From assembly GCA_023424965.1 (NCBI GenBank), contig JAFADI010000011.1:1-13786 (forward strand): a stretch of DNA of 13,786 bases. The letters run 5' to 3'. This document shows positions 1 to 6,051 of this stretch, piece by piece. The stretch's first letter is position 1. Every line of letters begins with the position of its first letter. This stretch comes from Bacillota bacterium (GTDB taxonomy: Bacteria; Bacillota; Clostridia; Acetivibrionales; JAFADI01). Position numbers and translations under genes: made by a program. The notes beneath the pieces were generated by a model that worked only from the letters and a program-made list of their open reading frames with translations, had not been told where the DNA came from and did not search any database.

Positions 1-140
1 TTCAGGCCTTCATCGGGCAGCAGCTGCTTTTCCATGCCCTCCAGGTAATATTTTTTCAGGTACTCCTCTTCTCCATAGAACAAATAGAGGTTTGACAGTT
101 TATGGTCTTTTATCTGTGCCTTCAATGCGTCGATGCTCAT
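1..140 (-). CDS. holA: DNA polymerase III delta subunit, N-terminal fragment (cut by window edge)
   Basis: The first 46 codons read MSIDALKAQIKDHKLSNLYLF and continue YGEEEYLKKYYLEGM. This is the usual start of the clamp-loader delta subunit (HolA/YqeN), where a short lead is followed by an LYLFYGEE-like strand that opens the AAA+-like fold. Delta opens the beta sliding clamp during DNA replication. The start is supported by a GATGAGGGAAG ribosome binding site just upstream. It lies 38 bases downstream of comEC on the same strand, and comEC followed by holA is a classic Firmicutes arrangement that strongly supports the call. The rest of the gene is outside the window, so later domains cannot be seen. 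Confidence 0.88.
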   Translation of the reverse strand, partial: MSIDALKAQIKDHKLSNLYLFYGEEEYLKKYYLEGMEKQLLPDEGL

Positions 141-178
141 GCTTCCCTCATCCCGTATTTTGAATTTACCCTGCCGTG

Positions 179-2530
179 TTAATTTACCGTTCCAATAATT
201 TTTATCCTTTTTCCGTCGGACCGGAGCAGCACAGCTCCCTTTTCGTCGGTGCGGAAAACTGCCGTCCCTGCCGCTTTCAGCCGTTGCAAAACCTCTTCCG
301 ACGGATGCCCGAAGTTGTTTTTTCCCACACTGATCACAGCGGCCTTGGGCTTTACCCGTTCCAGCAGCTCCGGGGTCGAAGAGGTTTTGGAGCCATGATG
401 GGCCACCTTCAACACATCGGCGGAAATATCCACCGGCTGCGAAAGAAGCTCCCTTTCCGCCTCTTTCTCGATATCTCCGGTAAATAATATGCGGGTATCC
501 CCATAGCTTAATTTTAACACGATGGAGCTGTTATTTAAAGGAGCTGCAAATTCTTTATAGCCCGCCCCGGGATGAAGGACGCTGAAAAAGGTCTCACTGT
601 CCAGCTTTAGCCTGTCTCCTGCGGAGCAAAAGTTTATGGGAACGCCTTTTGATTGAGCCAGCTCCCGCATACGCCCGAAGCCGTCCTCTCCTTCCACCCG
701 GGGCAATATAAGGCTTCCCACCTCCATTTGCTTTAATACGGCATACAGGCCCAGAATATGGTCGTCATCCCCATGGGTTGCCACCACCCCGTCCAGTCTG
801 CCCACGCCAAAATCCATCAGGAAAGGGAGGACCACCAGTTCCCCCGTATTGGGAGCGCTGCTGTCTTTGGTTTTAAAGCCTCCCCCGTCAATCAGCAGTA
901 CCTTCCCCTGGTTGGTCCTGACTACCGCCGAGTCACCCTGGCCCACATCCAGGAATACCACCTCAAGGCCCTTCGGTGCAAACAGCCAGACTGCCAGGAC
1001 AATCGCCACGAGGGCAGCAGCAGCGGCAGCCATTTTTTTATAGCCCTTGACTAAAACTATTTTCTCTTTCCAGAACAGCCCCAGAAAAGCGGCGTAGTAT
1101 AAAAGAACCAGCAGAATGGGAGGAGTCGTCACTTTCAAGATTGCGAAAGGTGTTCCGGCAGATACCCTGGACACAAAAAGGATAAAGGAAAGCAGCGAGC
1201 AATTGACATAGCCCGCCAGTTGGGACAGGTAAATGCTGAACTGCCCCGCTCCCGCCATGATGAATCCGACAATGGTCACCGCCTCAACCAGCGGCACAAC
1301 CACGATATTTGAAACCATGGAAACCAGCGATACCTTGTTGAAGTAATATGCCGTTATGGGCAAAACGCCGATCTGTGCCGCCAGGGTTACCGCCAGAATT
1401 TCACGGACGGGCCCCGGCAGATACCTGACGGTCAGAAGTCCCTTGAGCCTTTTGTAGAACATTACCAGAGAGAGGGTGGCCGCAAAAGAAAGCTGAAAGC
1501 CGATATCAAATAAAGTATAGGGATTCAGGGCCAGCAGCAGTACCGCCGAAAAGGCAATGCTGGTATAGACGTCCGTTTCCCTCCGTAGAATCCCTCCCGC
1601 CAGCAGCGCAATGCCCATGATTACGGCGCGCACCACCGAAGGGGAAAACCCTGTGACAAAGACAAACAAGACCAGTACAAATATTATTATTGAATTGGAA
1701 ATTCTCTCCCCCAGGCGCATCTTTTTAAATAGAAATGCGAGAGGAAAGACAATGAAGGCCACATTCATCCCTGAGACGGCCATAATATGCGAAAGCCCCG
1801 CATCGCTGAAGCAGGCTTTGACTTCGTCGCTCAATCCCTCCGTATAGCCGATGAGCATACCCAGCAGAAGTCCCGCCTGTTCCCTGGGCAGGCTCTTCTC
1901 AATGACCTCCACAATGGCGGCTCTTATTCCAAAACCCGCACTCACAAGAATATTCCTGCCGGTATAGGCTCCTATTTGAATGTTGTCCCCGGAAGAATAA
2001 ATTGTTGCCGATATCCCCGACTGGTATAAAAACCTCCGGTAATCAAAACCCCCGGGATTTCTTTTGCTTTTGGGTTCACTCAGCTGCCCTTTTATGCTTA
2101 TTTCCCTGCCATATCCGTAAATCCGGCTTTCTGGGCTGTTCAAAACCGACAGCAGCACCTTGCCCTTTATTGCCCTGCTCCTGCCTTCCGAAACCACTTC
2201 CGCCGTCCGGATGACATAGGATATTTTGTAATCCCTTATGTCGGGGTTGGAGTCCACAAAGCCTTTAAGCACAATGTCCTTGCCGTACAAACCGGTGAAT
2301 TTGCCGGAATTCGACCGGTCCGCACCGATAAAGTGCAAGGCTCCAAAAAGATAAAAAATCACCAGGCCGACAAAAATGTAACGATGCCCGCCGTGCCTGA
2401 CTGTAACTATAAATGCCGCGAAAGCCAGAAATGCTGTACTGAAGATAATAAAAAAATAAGAGCCGGTTATATATGCACTTATAATCCCGCAAATCATTGC
2501 GATTGCATAAATAAGAAGGGGGCGCTTCAT
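179..2530 (-). CDS. comEC: ComEC/Rec2 family DNA internalization (competence) channel protein
   Basis: This 783-residue polytopic membrane protein is expected to carry single-stranded DNA across the cytoplasmic membrane during natural transformation. Three parts are visible. Residues 1 to about 190 hold N-terminal membrane helices and a DUF4131-like soluble region. About 215-490 form the hydrophobic Competence domain, including the LSHIMAVSGMNVAF signature at 246-259. About 520-775 form a metallo-beta-lactamase-like domain, opening with LDVGQGDS (527-534). Metal-site motifs in that domain are HGDDDH (586-591), an Asp in FTGDIE (683-688), HHG (711-713) and GHP (741-743). Length and domain order are normal for the family. 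The start follows GGAGAT with a 5-base spacer. No promoter is seen in the short gap after the upstream gene's terminator, so transcription may come from read-through. Whether this organism is competent cannot be judged here; no other com genes are present. Confidence 0.95.
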   Translation of the reverse strand: MKRPLLIYAIAMICGIISAYITGSYFFIIFSTAFLAFAAFIVTVRHGGHRYIFVGLVIFYLFGALHFIGADRSNSGKFTGLYGKDIVLKGFVDSNPDIRDYKISYVIRTAEVVSEGRSRAIKGKVLLSVLNSPESRIYGYGREISIKGQLSEPKSKRNPGGFDYRRFLYQSGISATIYSSGDNIQIGAYTGRNILVSAGFGIRAAIVEVIEKSLPREQAGLLLGMLIGYTEGLSDEVKACFSDAGLSHIMAVSGMNVAFIVFPLAFLFKKMRLGERISNSIIIFVLVLFVFVTGFSPSVVRAVIMGIALLAGGILRRETDVYTSIAFSAVLLLALNPYTLFDIGFQLSFAATLSLVMFYKRLKGLLTVRYLPGPVREILAVTLAAQIGVLPITAYYFNKVSLVSMVSNIVVVPLVEAVTIVGFIMAGAGQFSIYLSQLAGYVNCSLLSFILFVSRVSAGTPFAILKVTTPPILLVLLYYAAFLGLFWKEKIVLVKGYKKMAAAAAALVAIVLAVWLFAPKGLEVVFLDVGQGDSAVVRTNQGKVLLIDGGGFKTKDSSAPNTGELVVLPFLMDFGVGRLDGVVATHGDDDHILGLYAVLKQMEVGSLILPRVEGEDGFGRMRELAQSKGVPINFCSAGDRLKLDSETFFSVLHPGAGYKEFAAPLNNSSIVLKLSYGDTRILFTGDIEKEAERELLSQPVDISADVLKVAHHGSKTSSTPELLERVKPKAAVISVGKNNFGHPSEEVLQRLKAAGTAVFRTDEKGAVLLRSDGKRIKIIGTVN

Positions 2531-2550
2531 ATTTTATCTCCATTTGAATT

Positions 2551-2584
2551 AAAATAAAAACGCCCCATCATAAGAAGGAGCGTT
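2551..2584 (-). terminator. Intrinsic terminator of the NlpC/P60 gene
   Basis: On the minus strand, 16 bases after the stop codon of the hydrolase gene, AACGCTCC and GGGGCGTT form an 8-pair stem (one G-T pair) around a 10-base loop, followed by TTTATTTT. It ends about 20 bases before the comEC start codon, so it separates the riboswitch-controlled hydrolase from comEC. Confidence 0.85.
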
Positions 2585-2600
2585 TAACTCTAGGTATTAA

Positions 2601-3584
2601 TTATTCTACAATTCTTCTTGCCGTCATATAGGCATTTACATAAAAGCTTTCAGACAGTTCGGTGACGACCACCCGGTGGGAATTACGTCCCGAGGATGCG
2701 TGAATGAAGCTTCCGTCTCCAATATATATTCCCACATGATTGACAAAATTGCGTCCGCCGTTGGTATCAAAGAAAACCAGATCGCCGGGCTTCAAATCGC
2801 CTTTATCCACGTGCTTGCCCTGTTTGGACTGGTCTGCGGCAACTCTCTCAAGGCCTATTCCCGACTGTTTGAAAACATATGTCGTAAAACCGGAGCAATC
2901 AAAGCCGCTGGGAGAAGATCCGCCATAGACGTATTTCACACCCACAAGCTTTTTCGCCGTTTCAAGAATCTTTTCAATTTTTTCTGAACCGCCGTCCTGA
3001 TCCTGAGCGGCTTCAGGCTCTTTAGCCGCCTCTTCAGGCACCTTTTGAACCTCTTCCTCGCCTCTTGATACTGCAACAGGCTTTACAGCCTCAACAGGTT
3101 TTACTGCTGCGGCAGCATTTACGGAAAGAAAATCTTTATTGACCCAGCCCGTAACGTTGGAAGCCGTCTTAATCTTGTACCAGTCCCCGGACTTTTCGAG
3201 GATACTGACTTTGTTGCCCTCATTTAATTTGGTAACAACCTTCGCCGATAAAGCAGCGCCACTTCTCAGATTTACACCCTGCCCGCTGATTGTTCCTGTG
3301 GAGGGATCCTTTGACACGGTAACATACTTTGAAGAAATCCAGCCTTTCGAATTTCCTATGGTTACATTGTACCATCCGTCTGCTTCCTTGAGGATTACCA
3401 CCGATGTGCCCTTTCCAGCCTTTGTTACCACCGTGGAAGATGTGTTGGGCTGTGTGCGGACATTTACTGCATCACTGTTCACAACGCCATTTTTTGTACC
3501 CTCTGCAGAAGCAAAGCCTGTACAAAAAATCATTAGGGTTACCAGCGTCGAAACATAGAGTGCCAGCTTGAATAGCTTAGGCAT
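2601..3584 (-). CDS. Secreted SH3-SH3-NlpC/P60 peptidoglycan endopeptidase
   Basis: This 327-residue exported protein is predicted to cleave peptide stems of peptidoglycan, in the NlpC/P60 cysteine peptidase family. Residues 1-27 form a signal peptide ending FASA before EGT. Two bacterial SH3 domains follow, at about 32-90 (with NVRTQPNTSS and GWISSKYV) and about 98-155 (with NLRSGA and GWVNKDFL), and should bind the wall. A Pro/Glu/Ala/Lys-rich linker (about 157-203) leads to the catalytic domain (about 204-327). The catalytic Cys is C230 in FDCSGF, the His is H283 in NHVGIYIG, and the third polar residue is probably H295 in FIHASS. The start follows AGGAGG with a 5-base spacer. Directly upstream are a c-di-AMP riboswitch and a consensus promoter, and linking wall hydrolases to c-di-AMP is a known role of this riboswitch class. 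The bond cut is not provable from sequence. Confidence 0.94.
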   Translation of the reverse strand: MPKLFKLALYVSTLVTLMIFCTGFASAEGTKNGVVNSDAVNVRTQPNTSSTVVTKAGKGTSVVILKEADGWYNVTIGNSKGWISSKYVTVSKDPSTGTISGQGVNLRSGAALSAKVVTKLNEGNKVSILEKSGDWYKIKTASNVTGWVNKDFLSVNAAAAVKPVEAVKPVAVSRGEEEVQKVPEEAAKEPEAAQDQDGGSEKIEKILETAKKLVGVKYVYGGSSPSGFDCSGFTTYVFKQSGIGLERVAADQSKQGKHVDKGDLKPGDLVFFDTNGGRNFVNHVGIYIGDGSFIHASSGRNSHRVVVTELSESFYVNAYMTARRIVE

Positions 3585-3601
3585 TAGAACCTCCTATTTT
3601 T

Positions 3602-3757
3602 AGCCTCCGAAGTTAGCTGCCGGGTTCGGGTAATAGGATCACCCCTACCAAAAATCAAACGTCAGATAGCAGAAAAATTCTGTACTTTATTGTTTGTTTT
3701 TGGATTAACCCCAAGATTTGGTTCCTCCGTACCCTTTGTGAAGGGATTCAGCTAAGA
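3602..3757 (-). promoter_or_regulatory. c-di-AMP riboswitch (ydaO/yuaA class) aptamer
   Basis: Read on the minus strand, the leader holds the conserved blocks of the ydaO-yuaA class in order: TTAGCTGAATCC, GGTACGGAGGAACC, TTGGGGTTAATCC, GGTAGGGGTGATCC, then ACCCGAACCCGGCAGCTAAC and TTCGGAGGC. The outer ends TTAGCTG and CAGCTAA pair perfectly to close the element. Riboswitches of this class sense cyclic di-AMP and usually lower expression of wall hydrolases and osmolyte transporters when it is high. Here it precedes an NlpC/P60 hydrolase. The aptamer ends only about 17 bases before the start codon, leaving no room for a downstream intrinsic terminator. Confidence 0.93.
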
Positions 3758-3777
3758 AAATTTGTCATTTCACAGCT

Positions 3778-3806
3778 ATTATATCTACACGATTCTGGTT
3801 TGTCAA
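3778..3806 (-). promoter_or_regulatory. Consensus sigma-A promoter of the riboswitch-NlpC/P60 unit
   Basis: On the minus strand there is a perfect TTGACA (-35, 3806-3801), a 17-base spacer and a perfect TATAAT (-10, 3783-3778). Transcription should start near 3771, about 15 bases before the riboswitch, giving a leader of about 185 bases. A perfect-consensus promoter fits a gene whose output is set by a leader RNA rather than by promoter strength. Confidence 0.9.
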
Positions 3807-3888
3807 ACCTGTGATGCCATATTTTTCTTTAAAACGCGGGTATTTAGGCCTATTTACAGGGAAAAACTCAATTTTTCAACTATTTCCT

Positions 3889-4029
3889 TTAAGTTTCCAT
3901 AATAGTAATAAAAAATCCATTTCCTTTATCGTCCAATTCAATCCTGCCTGCACCGCAAGCTGTTTTGAAGCAGCGCAGCCCTTCTCCCATAACCGGGAAA
4001 TGCTTCACATAACGTGATGGGATGCCGTA
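3889..4029 (-). other. In-frame open tail after the acetyltransferase stop codon; possible gene remnant or small ORF
   Basis: Directly after the TAG stop of the acetyltransferase gene, the same frame stays open for 46 codons to a TAA. It begins YGIPSRYVKHF, has an internal ATG (MGEGLRCF), and ends RIELDDKGNGFFITIMET. The last 18 residues look protein-like (alternating hydrophobic strand pattern), but I recognise no family and see no ribosome binding site at the internal ATG. The rest of the 3807-3888 stretch is AT-rich and shows nothing convincing. No hairpin-plus-T-run terminator for the acetyltransferase gene was found here. An open frame of this length can occur by chance. Confidence 0.25.
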
Positions 4030-4554
4030 CTAAAAATTCTTTTGCATGATAATCACATTTTGCTGCCGGTCCATGAGTTTAAGGTGGTTTTCGATCTTTC
4101 TCAGTTCTTTAAAACCGTGCTTCAGCCAGAAGGCTTTTCCCTGTACATTGTCCTCAATCACCGCCAGATAGGCATTGGTGATGCTGTTGTTCATTTTCAG
4201 ATAGCTTAACAGAATGTTGATGGCAGCACTTCCAAGGCCTCTATTCTGGTATTTTGGGTCGATAACGATGGAGCTTATCCACACCGAGTGCTTGTTTTCA
4301 TATTCAATTCTTCCCTTTAATATTCCGATCATTTTCTTTTCTTTTTGCCCATAGATGCCCACAAAAAACTCATTGCTGCAAATAGCCACCTCGGCATATT
4401 TCTGGGTAAGCTCCTCAAGGGATATGGGATGGTCTATCCCCGTTGCAAACCTGAAATCGTCCACTTTATTGTACCATTTCAGTATACGCGGAAGATTTTC
4501 CAGTTTTATATCTTCAAAATACACGACATCCGATTGCATACTCAAGGAAAACAT
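4030..4554 (-). CDS. GNAT-family N-acetyltransferase
   Basis: This 174-residue protein is predicted to transfer an acetyl group from acetyl-CoA to an amine; the substrate is unknown. The GNAT core is visible. A strand at about 91-98 (VWISSIVI) runs into the acetyl-CoA pyrophosphate loop DPKYQNRGLGSAA (99-111), which matches Q/RxxGxG as Q103, G106 and G108. This is followed by the helix AINILLSYLK and the C-terminal NAYLAVIEDNVQGKAFWLKHGFKE (127-150), typical of motif B with its conserved Asn and Gly-Phe. The start at 4554 has GGAGG with a 7-base spacer; an internal Met at residue 6 is less well placed. It is a monocistron between the pfk terminator and the hydrolase promoter. A bulged inverted repeat lies in its leader. 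I saw no clear -35/-10 pair for it. Confidence 0.88.
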   Translation of the reverse strand: MFSLSMQSDVVYFEDIKLENLPRILKWYNKVDDFRFATGIDHPISLEELTQKYAEVAICSNEFFVGIYGQKEKKMIGILKGRIEYENKHSVWISSIVIDPKYQNRGLGSAAINILLSYLKMNNSITNAYLAVIEDNVQGKAFWLKHGFKELRKIENHLKLMDRQQNVIIMQKNF

Positions 4555-4575
4555 ATTTTAGCCTCCATGCCCCCG

Positions 4576-4609
4576 TTATGCCGAGTGAATGTTCACATCG
4601 GCAGCATAA
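4576..4609 (-). repeat. Bulged inverted repeat in the acetyltransferase leader
   Basis: The arms ATAA/TTAT, CCGA/TCGG and GTGAA/TTCAC are nested in order around a centre at GTGAATGTTCAC, with small bulges on one arm. It lies about 10 bases upstream of the ribosome binding site of the acetyltransferase gene. It could be an operator for a dimeric regulator or an RNA hairpin in the 5' leader. No T-run follows, so it is not a canonical terminator. Confidence 0.5.
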
Positions 4610-4700
4610 AATGCGATGATATTGTCTCCATCTTTAGGTATTCGTTATCAATTGCCAAATTCCTTTTTTATCGGGCAAATTCCTGCAAAATACTTGTCCC

Positions 4701-4738
4701 AAAAACAAAAGGCCGTGCCGGGTAAAAGGCGCGACCTT
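4701..4738 (-). terminator. Intrinsic terminator of the phosphofructokinase gene
   Basis: On the minus strand, 22 bases after the stop codon, AAGGTCGCGCC and GGCACGGCCTT form a stem of 10 pairs in 11 (one mismatch, one G-T) around TTTTACCC, followed by TTGTTTTT. Confidence 0.85.
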
Positions 4739-4760
4739 CTTATCGGGAATTTTTTCAGCT

Positions 4761-5855
4761 TTACTCGTCTCCGAAGCAGGTTCCCACCATCCTGGCATCC
4801 AGGATCAGCCGGTTGTCCTTCTGCACCAGCTTCAGCTTCCCCGCCACCTTTTCAAGAGGAACGGGAACAATTTTGTTGTTCACCCTAGCCACGAGATTTC
4901 CATAGTTGCCCTCTGCGAGAAGCTCCGCCGCCGCCGTGCCGAACTGGGTGGCGATGACCCTGTCGTAAGGCGAGGGACCTCCTCCCCGCTGCTGGTACCC
5001 CAACACCGATACGCGCACATCCATGCCGGTGCTCTGTTCGATTTCCCTTGCCACCTCATAGCCCTTGCTGGGGCTTTTTTCGCTCTTTCTCTTCTTTTTC
5101 AGCTCTTCCCTGGACAGTTTGGATTCTTCATAGGATATGGCACCCTCCGCTACCACCACGATGGAAAAAGCTTTTCCGCCCTTTGCCCGGTTGATGATGT
5201 GCTTTTTTATACTGTCGATGTGGTAGGGTATTTCGGGAAGGATGATAACGTCCCCTCCCCCTGCCACGCCCGAATACAAAGCCAGCCAACCGGCATCATG
5301 CCCCATGACTTCGATGACCATCACCCTGTTGTGGGAATGGGCCGTGGAGTGGAGGCGGTCGATTGCATCCGTGGCGATGTTGACAGCGCTGTGGAAGCCG
5401 AAGGTGATGTCGGTGCCGTAAATGTCATTGTCGATGGTTTTGGGGAGGCCGATGACATTGAGTCCTTCTTTTTTCAAAAGTCCCGCCGTTTTCTGGGAGC
5501 CGTTTCCGCCCAGCACTACGATACAATCCAGACCAAACCTGCTGTAGGTTTCCTTTATGGCCTCCACTTTGTTGATTCCTACGGTACTGTCCGTCTCCTT
5601 AAGGCTTTTGAAGGGTTTTTCCCTGGAGGTTCCCAGGATGGTCCCTCCCACCGTAAGAATCCCGGATACGTCCTCCGGCTGTAAAGGCTTTACCTCGCCT
5701 TCGATCAGTCCTCTGTAACCGTTGTTTACTCCCATGACATTCATGTCATAGATGCCGTATGCAGCTTTGGCGACGCCTCTGATGGCCGCATTCAGCCCCG
5801 GGCAGTCCCCTCCGCTGGTCAGGATGCCAAAGGTTTTTGTCGCAGATTGTTTCAT
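4761..5855 (-). CDS. pfkA: 6-phosphofructokinase, mixed-clade type, predicted ATP-dependent
   Basis: This enzyme phosphorylates fructose 6-phosphate to fructose 1,6-bisphosphate in glycolysis. Visible motifs are GILTSGGDCPGLNAAIRG (10-27), GTSR (75-78), LGGNGSQ (115-121), PKTIDND (138-144, catalytic Asp), MGHDAGW (184-190) and LGYQQRGG (285-292). Gly119 in GGNGS, at the position of E. coli Gly104, predicts ATP rather than pyrophosphate. Lys139 in PKTIDND is the residue typical of pyrophosphate and mixed-clade enzymes. The position of E. coli Asp103 is Asn118, which is unusual. A Lys/Glu/Ser-rich segment (about 241-265) is longer than in short bacterial enzymes. Start choice: an ATG at 5861 is only one base from GGAGG, while the ATG at 5855 has a 7-base spacer, giving 364 residues. 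It is a single-gene unit with its own terminator. Confidence 0.93.
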   Translation of the reverse strand: MKQSATKTFGILTSGGDCPGLNAAIRGVAKAAYGIYDMNVMGVNNGYRGLIEGEVKPLQPEDVSGILTVGGTILGTSREKPFKSLKETDSTVGINKVEAIKETYSRFGLDCIVVLGGNGSQKTAGLLKKEGLNVIGLPKTIDNDIYGTDITFGFHSAVNIATDAIDRLHSTAHSHNRVMVIEVMGHDAGWLALYSGVAGGGDVIILPEIPYHIDSIKKHIINRAKGGKAFSIVVVAEGAISYEESKLSREELKKKRKSEKSPSKGYEVAREIEQSTGMDVRVSVLGYQQRGGGPSPYDRVIATQFGTAAAELLAEGNYGNLVARVNNKIVPVPLEKVAGKLKLVQKDNRLILDARMVGTCFGDE

Positions 5856-5978
5856 AGCCATACCTCCAACACTGTTTTTTAGAGATGTAATCCGATGGTA
5901 CTATCTTGATACGATATGAGAATTATTATCCTGATTCTTACCCCGTAATCATTTTTTTAATCAAAAGTATTTAACGTA

Positions 5979-6009
5979 ATTATACCATATTTTTGGGGAC
6001 AGTCCTCAA
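5979..6009 (-). promoter_or_regulatory. Extended -10 promoter for phosphofructokinase
   Basis: On the minus strand, TGGTATAAT (5987-5979) is a perfect -10 with the TGn extension. The best upstream hexamer is TTGAGG (6009-6004) with a long 19-base spacer, and it lies inside the palindromic repeat. Transcription would start near 5972, giving a leader of about 105 bases before the ribosome binding site. The -35 assignment is uncertain; extended -10 promoters can work without one. Confidence 0.7.
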
Positions 6010-6034
6010 CTTTTAAAAGTTGAGAACTGTCCCC
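5995..6034. repeat. 40-base near-perfect palindrome (REP/MITE-like)
   Basis: Two 20-base arms, beginning GGGGACAGTCCTCAAC and ending GTTGAGAACTGTCCCC, meet at TTTT/AAAA and differ from perfect symmetry at one position. It lies 18 bases after the thiC stop and 7 bases from the extended -10 TG of the phosphofructokinase promoter. It lacks a T-run on the thiC-transcript side, so it is not a standard terminator. GGGGACAGTnCTC-type palindromes resemble dispersed repeats that I recall near Y1 (IS200-like) transposases in Firmicutes, but other genome copies cannot be checked here. Confidence 0.8.
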
Positions 6035-6051
6035 GTGGAAAAAGGGCATGG

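Noticed and set aside
3811..4017. 68-codon plus-strand frame between the acetyltransferase gene and the hydrolase promoter
   Set aside because: It has no ribosome binding site, begins next to the opposing promoter, and the peptide matches nothing I recognise.
5199..5684. 161-codon plus-strand frame opposite phosphofructokinase
   Set aside because: Antisense shadow of a strongly conserved enzyme; no start signal or recognised domain.
4761..5855. Pyrophosphate-dependent phosphofructokinase
   Set aside because: The key donor-site residue after GGN is Gly, which predicts ATP; pyrophosphate enzymes carry Asp there (GGDD or GGED).
5995..6034. Palindrome as the intrinsic terminator of the thi operon
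   Set aside because: The strand leaving thiC continues with AAAAATATGG rather than a T-run, so the canonical terminator form is absent.
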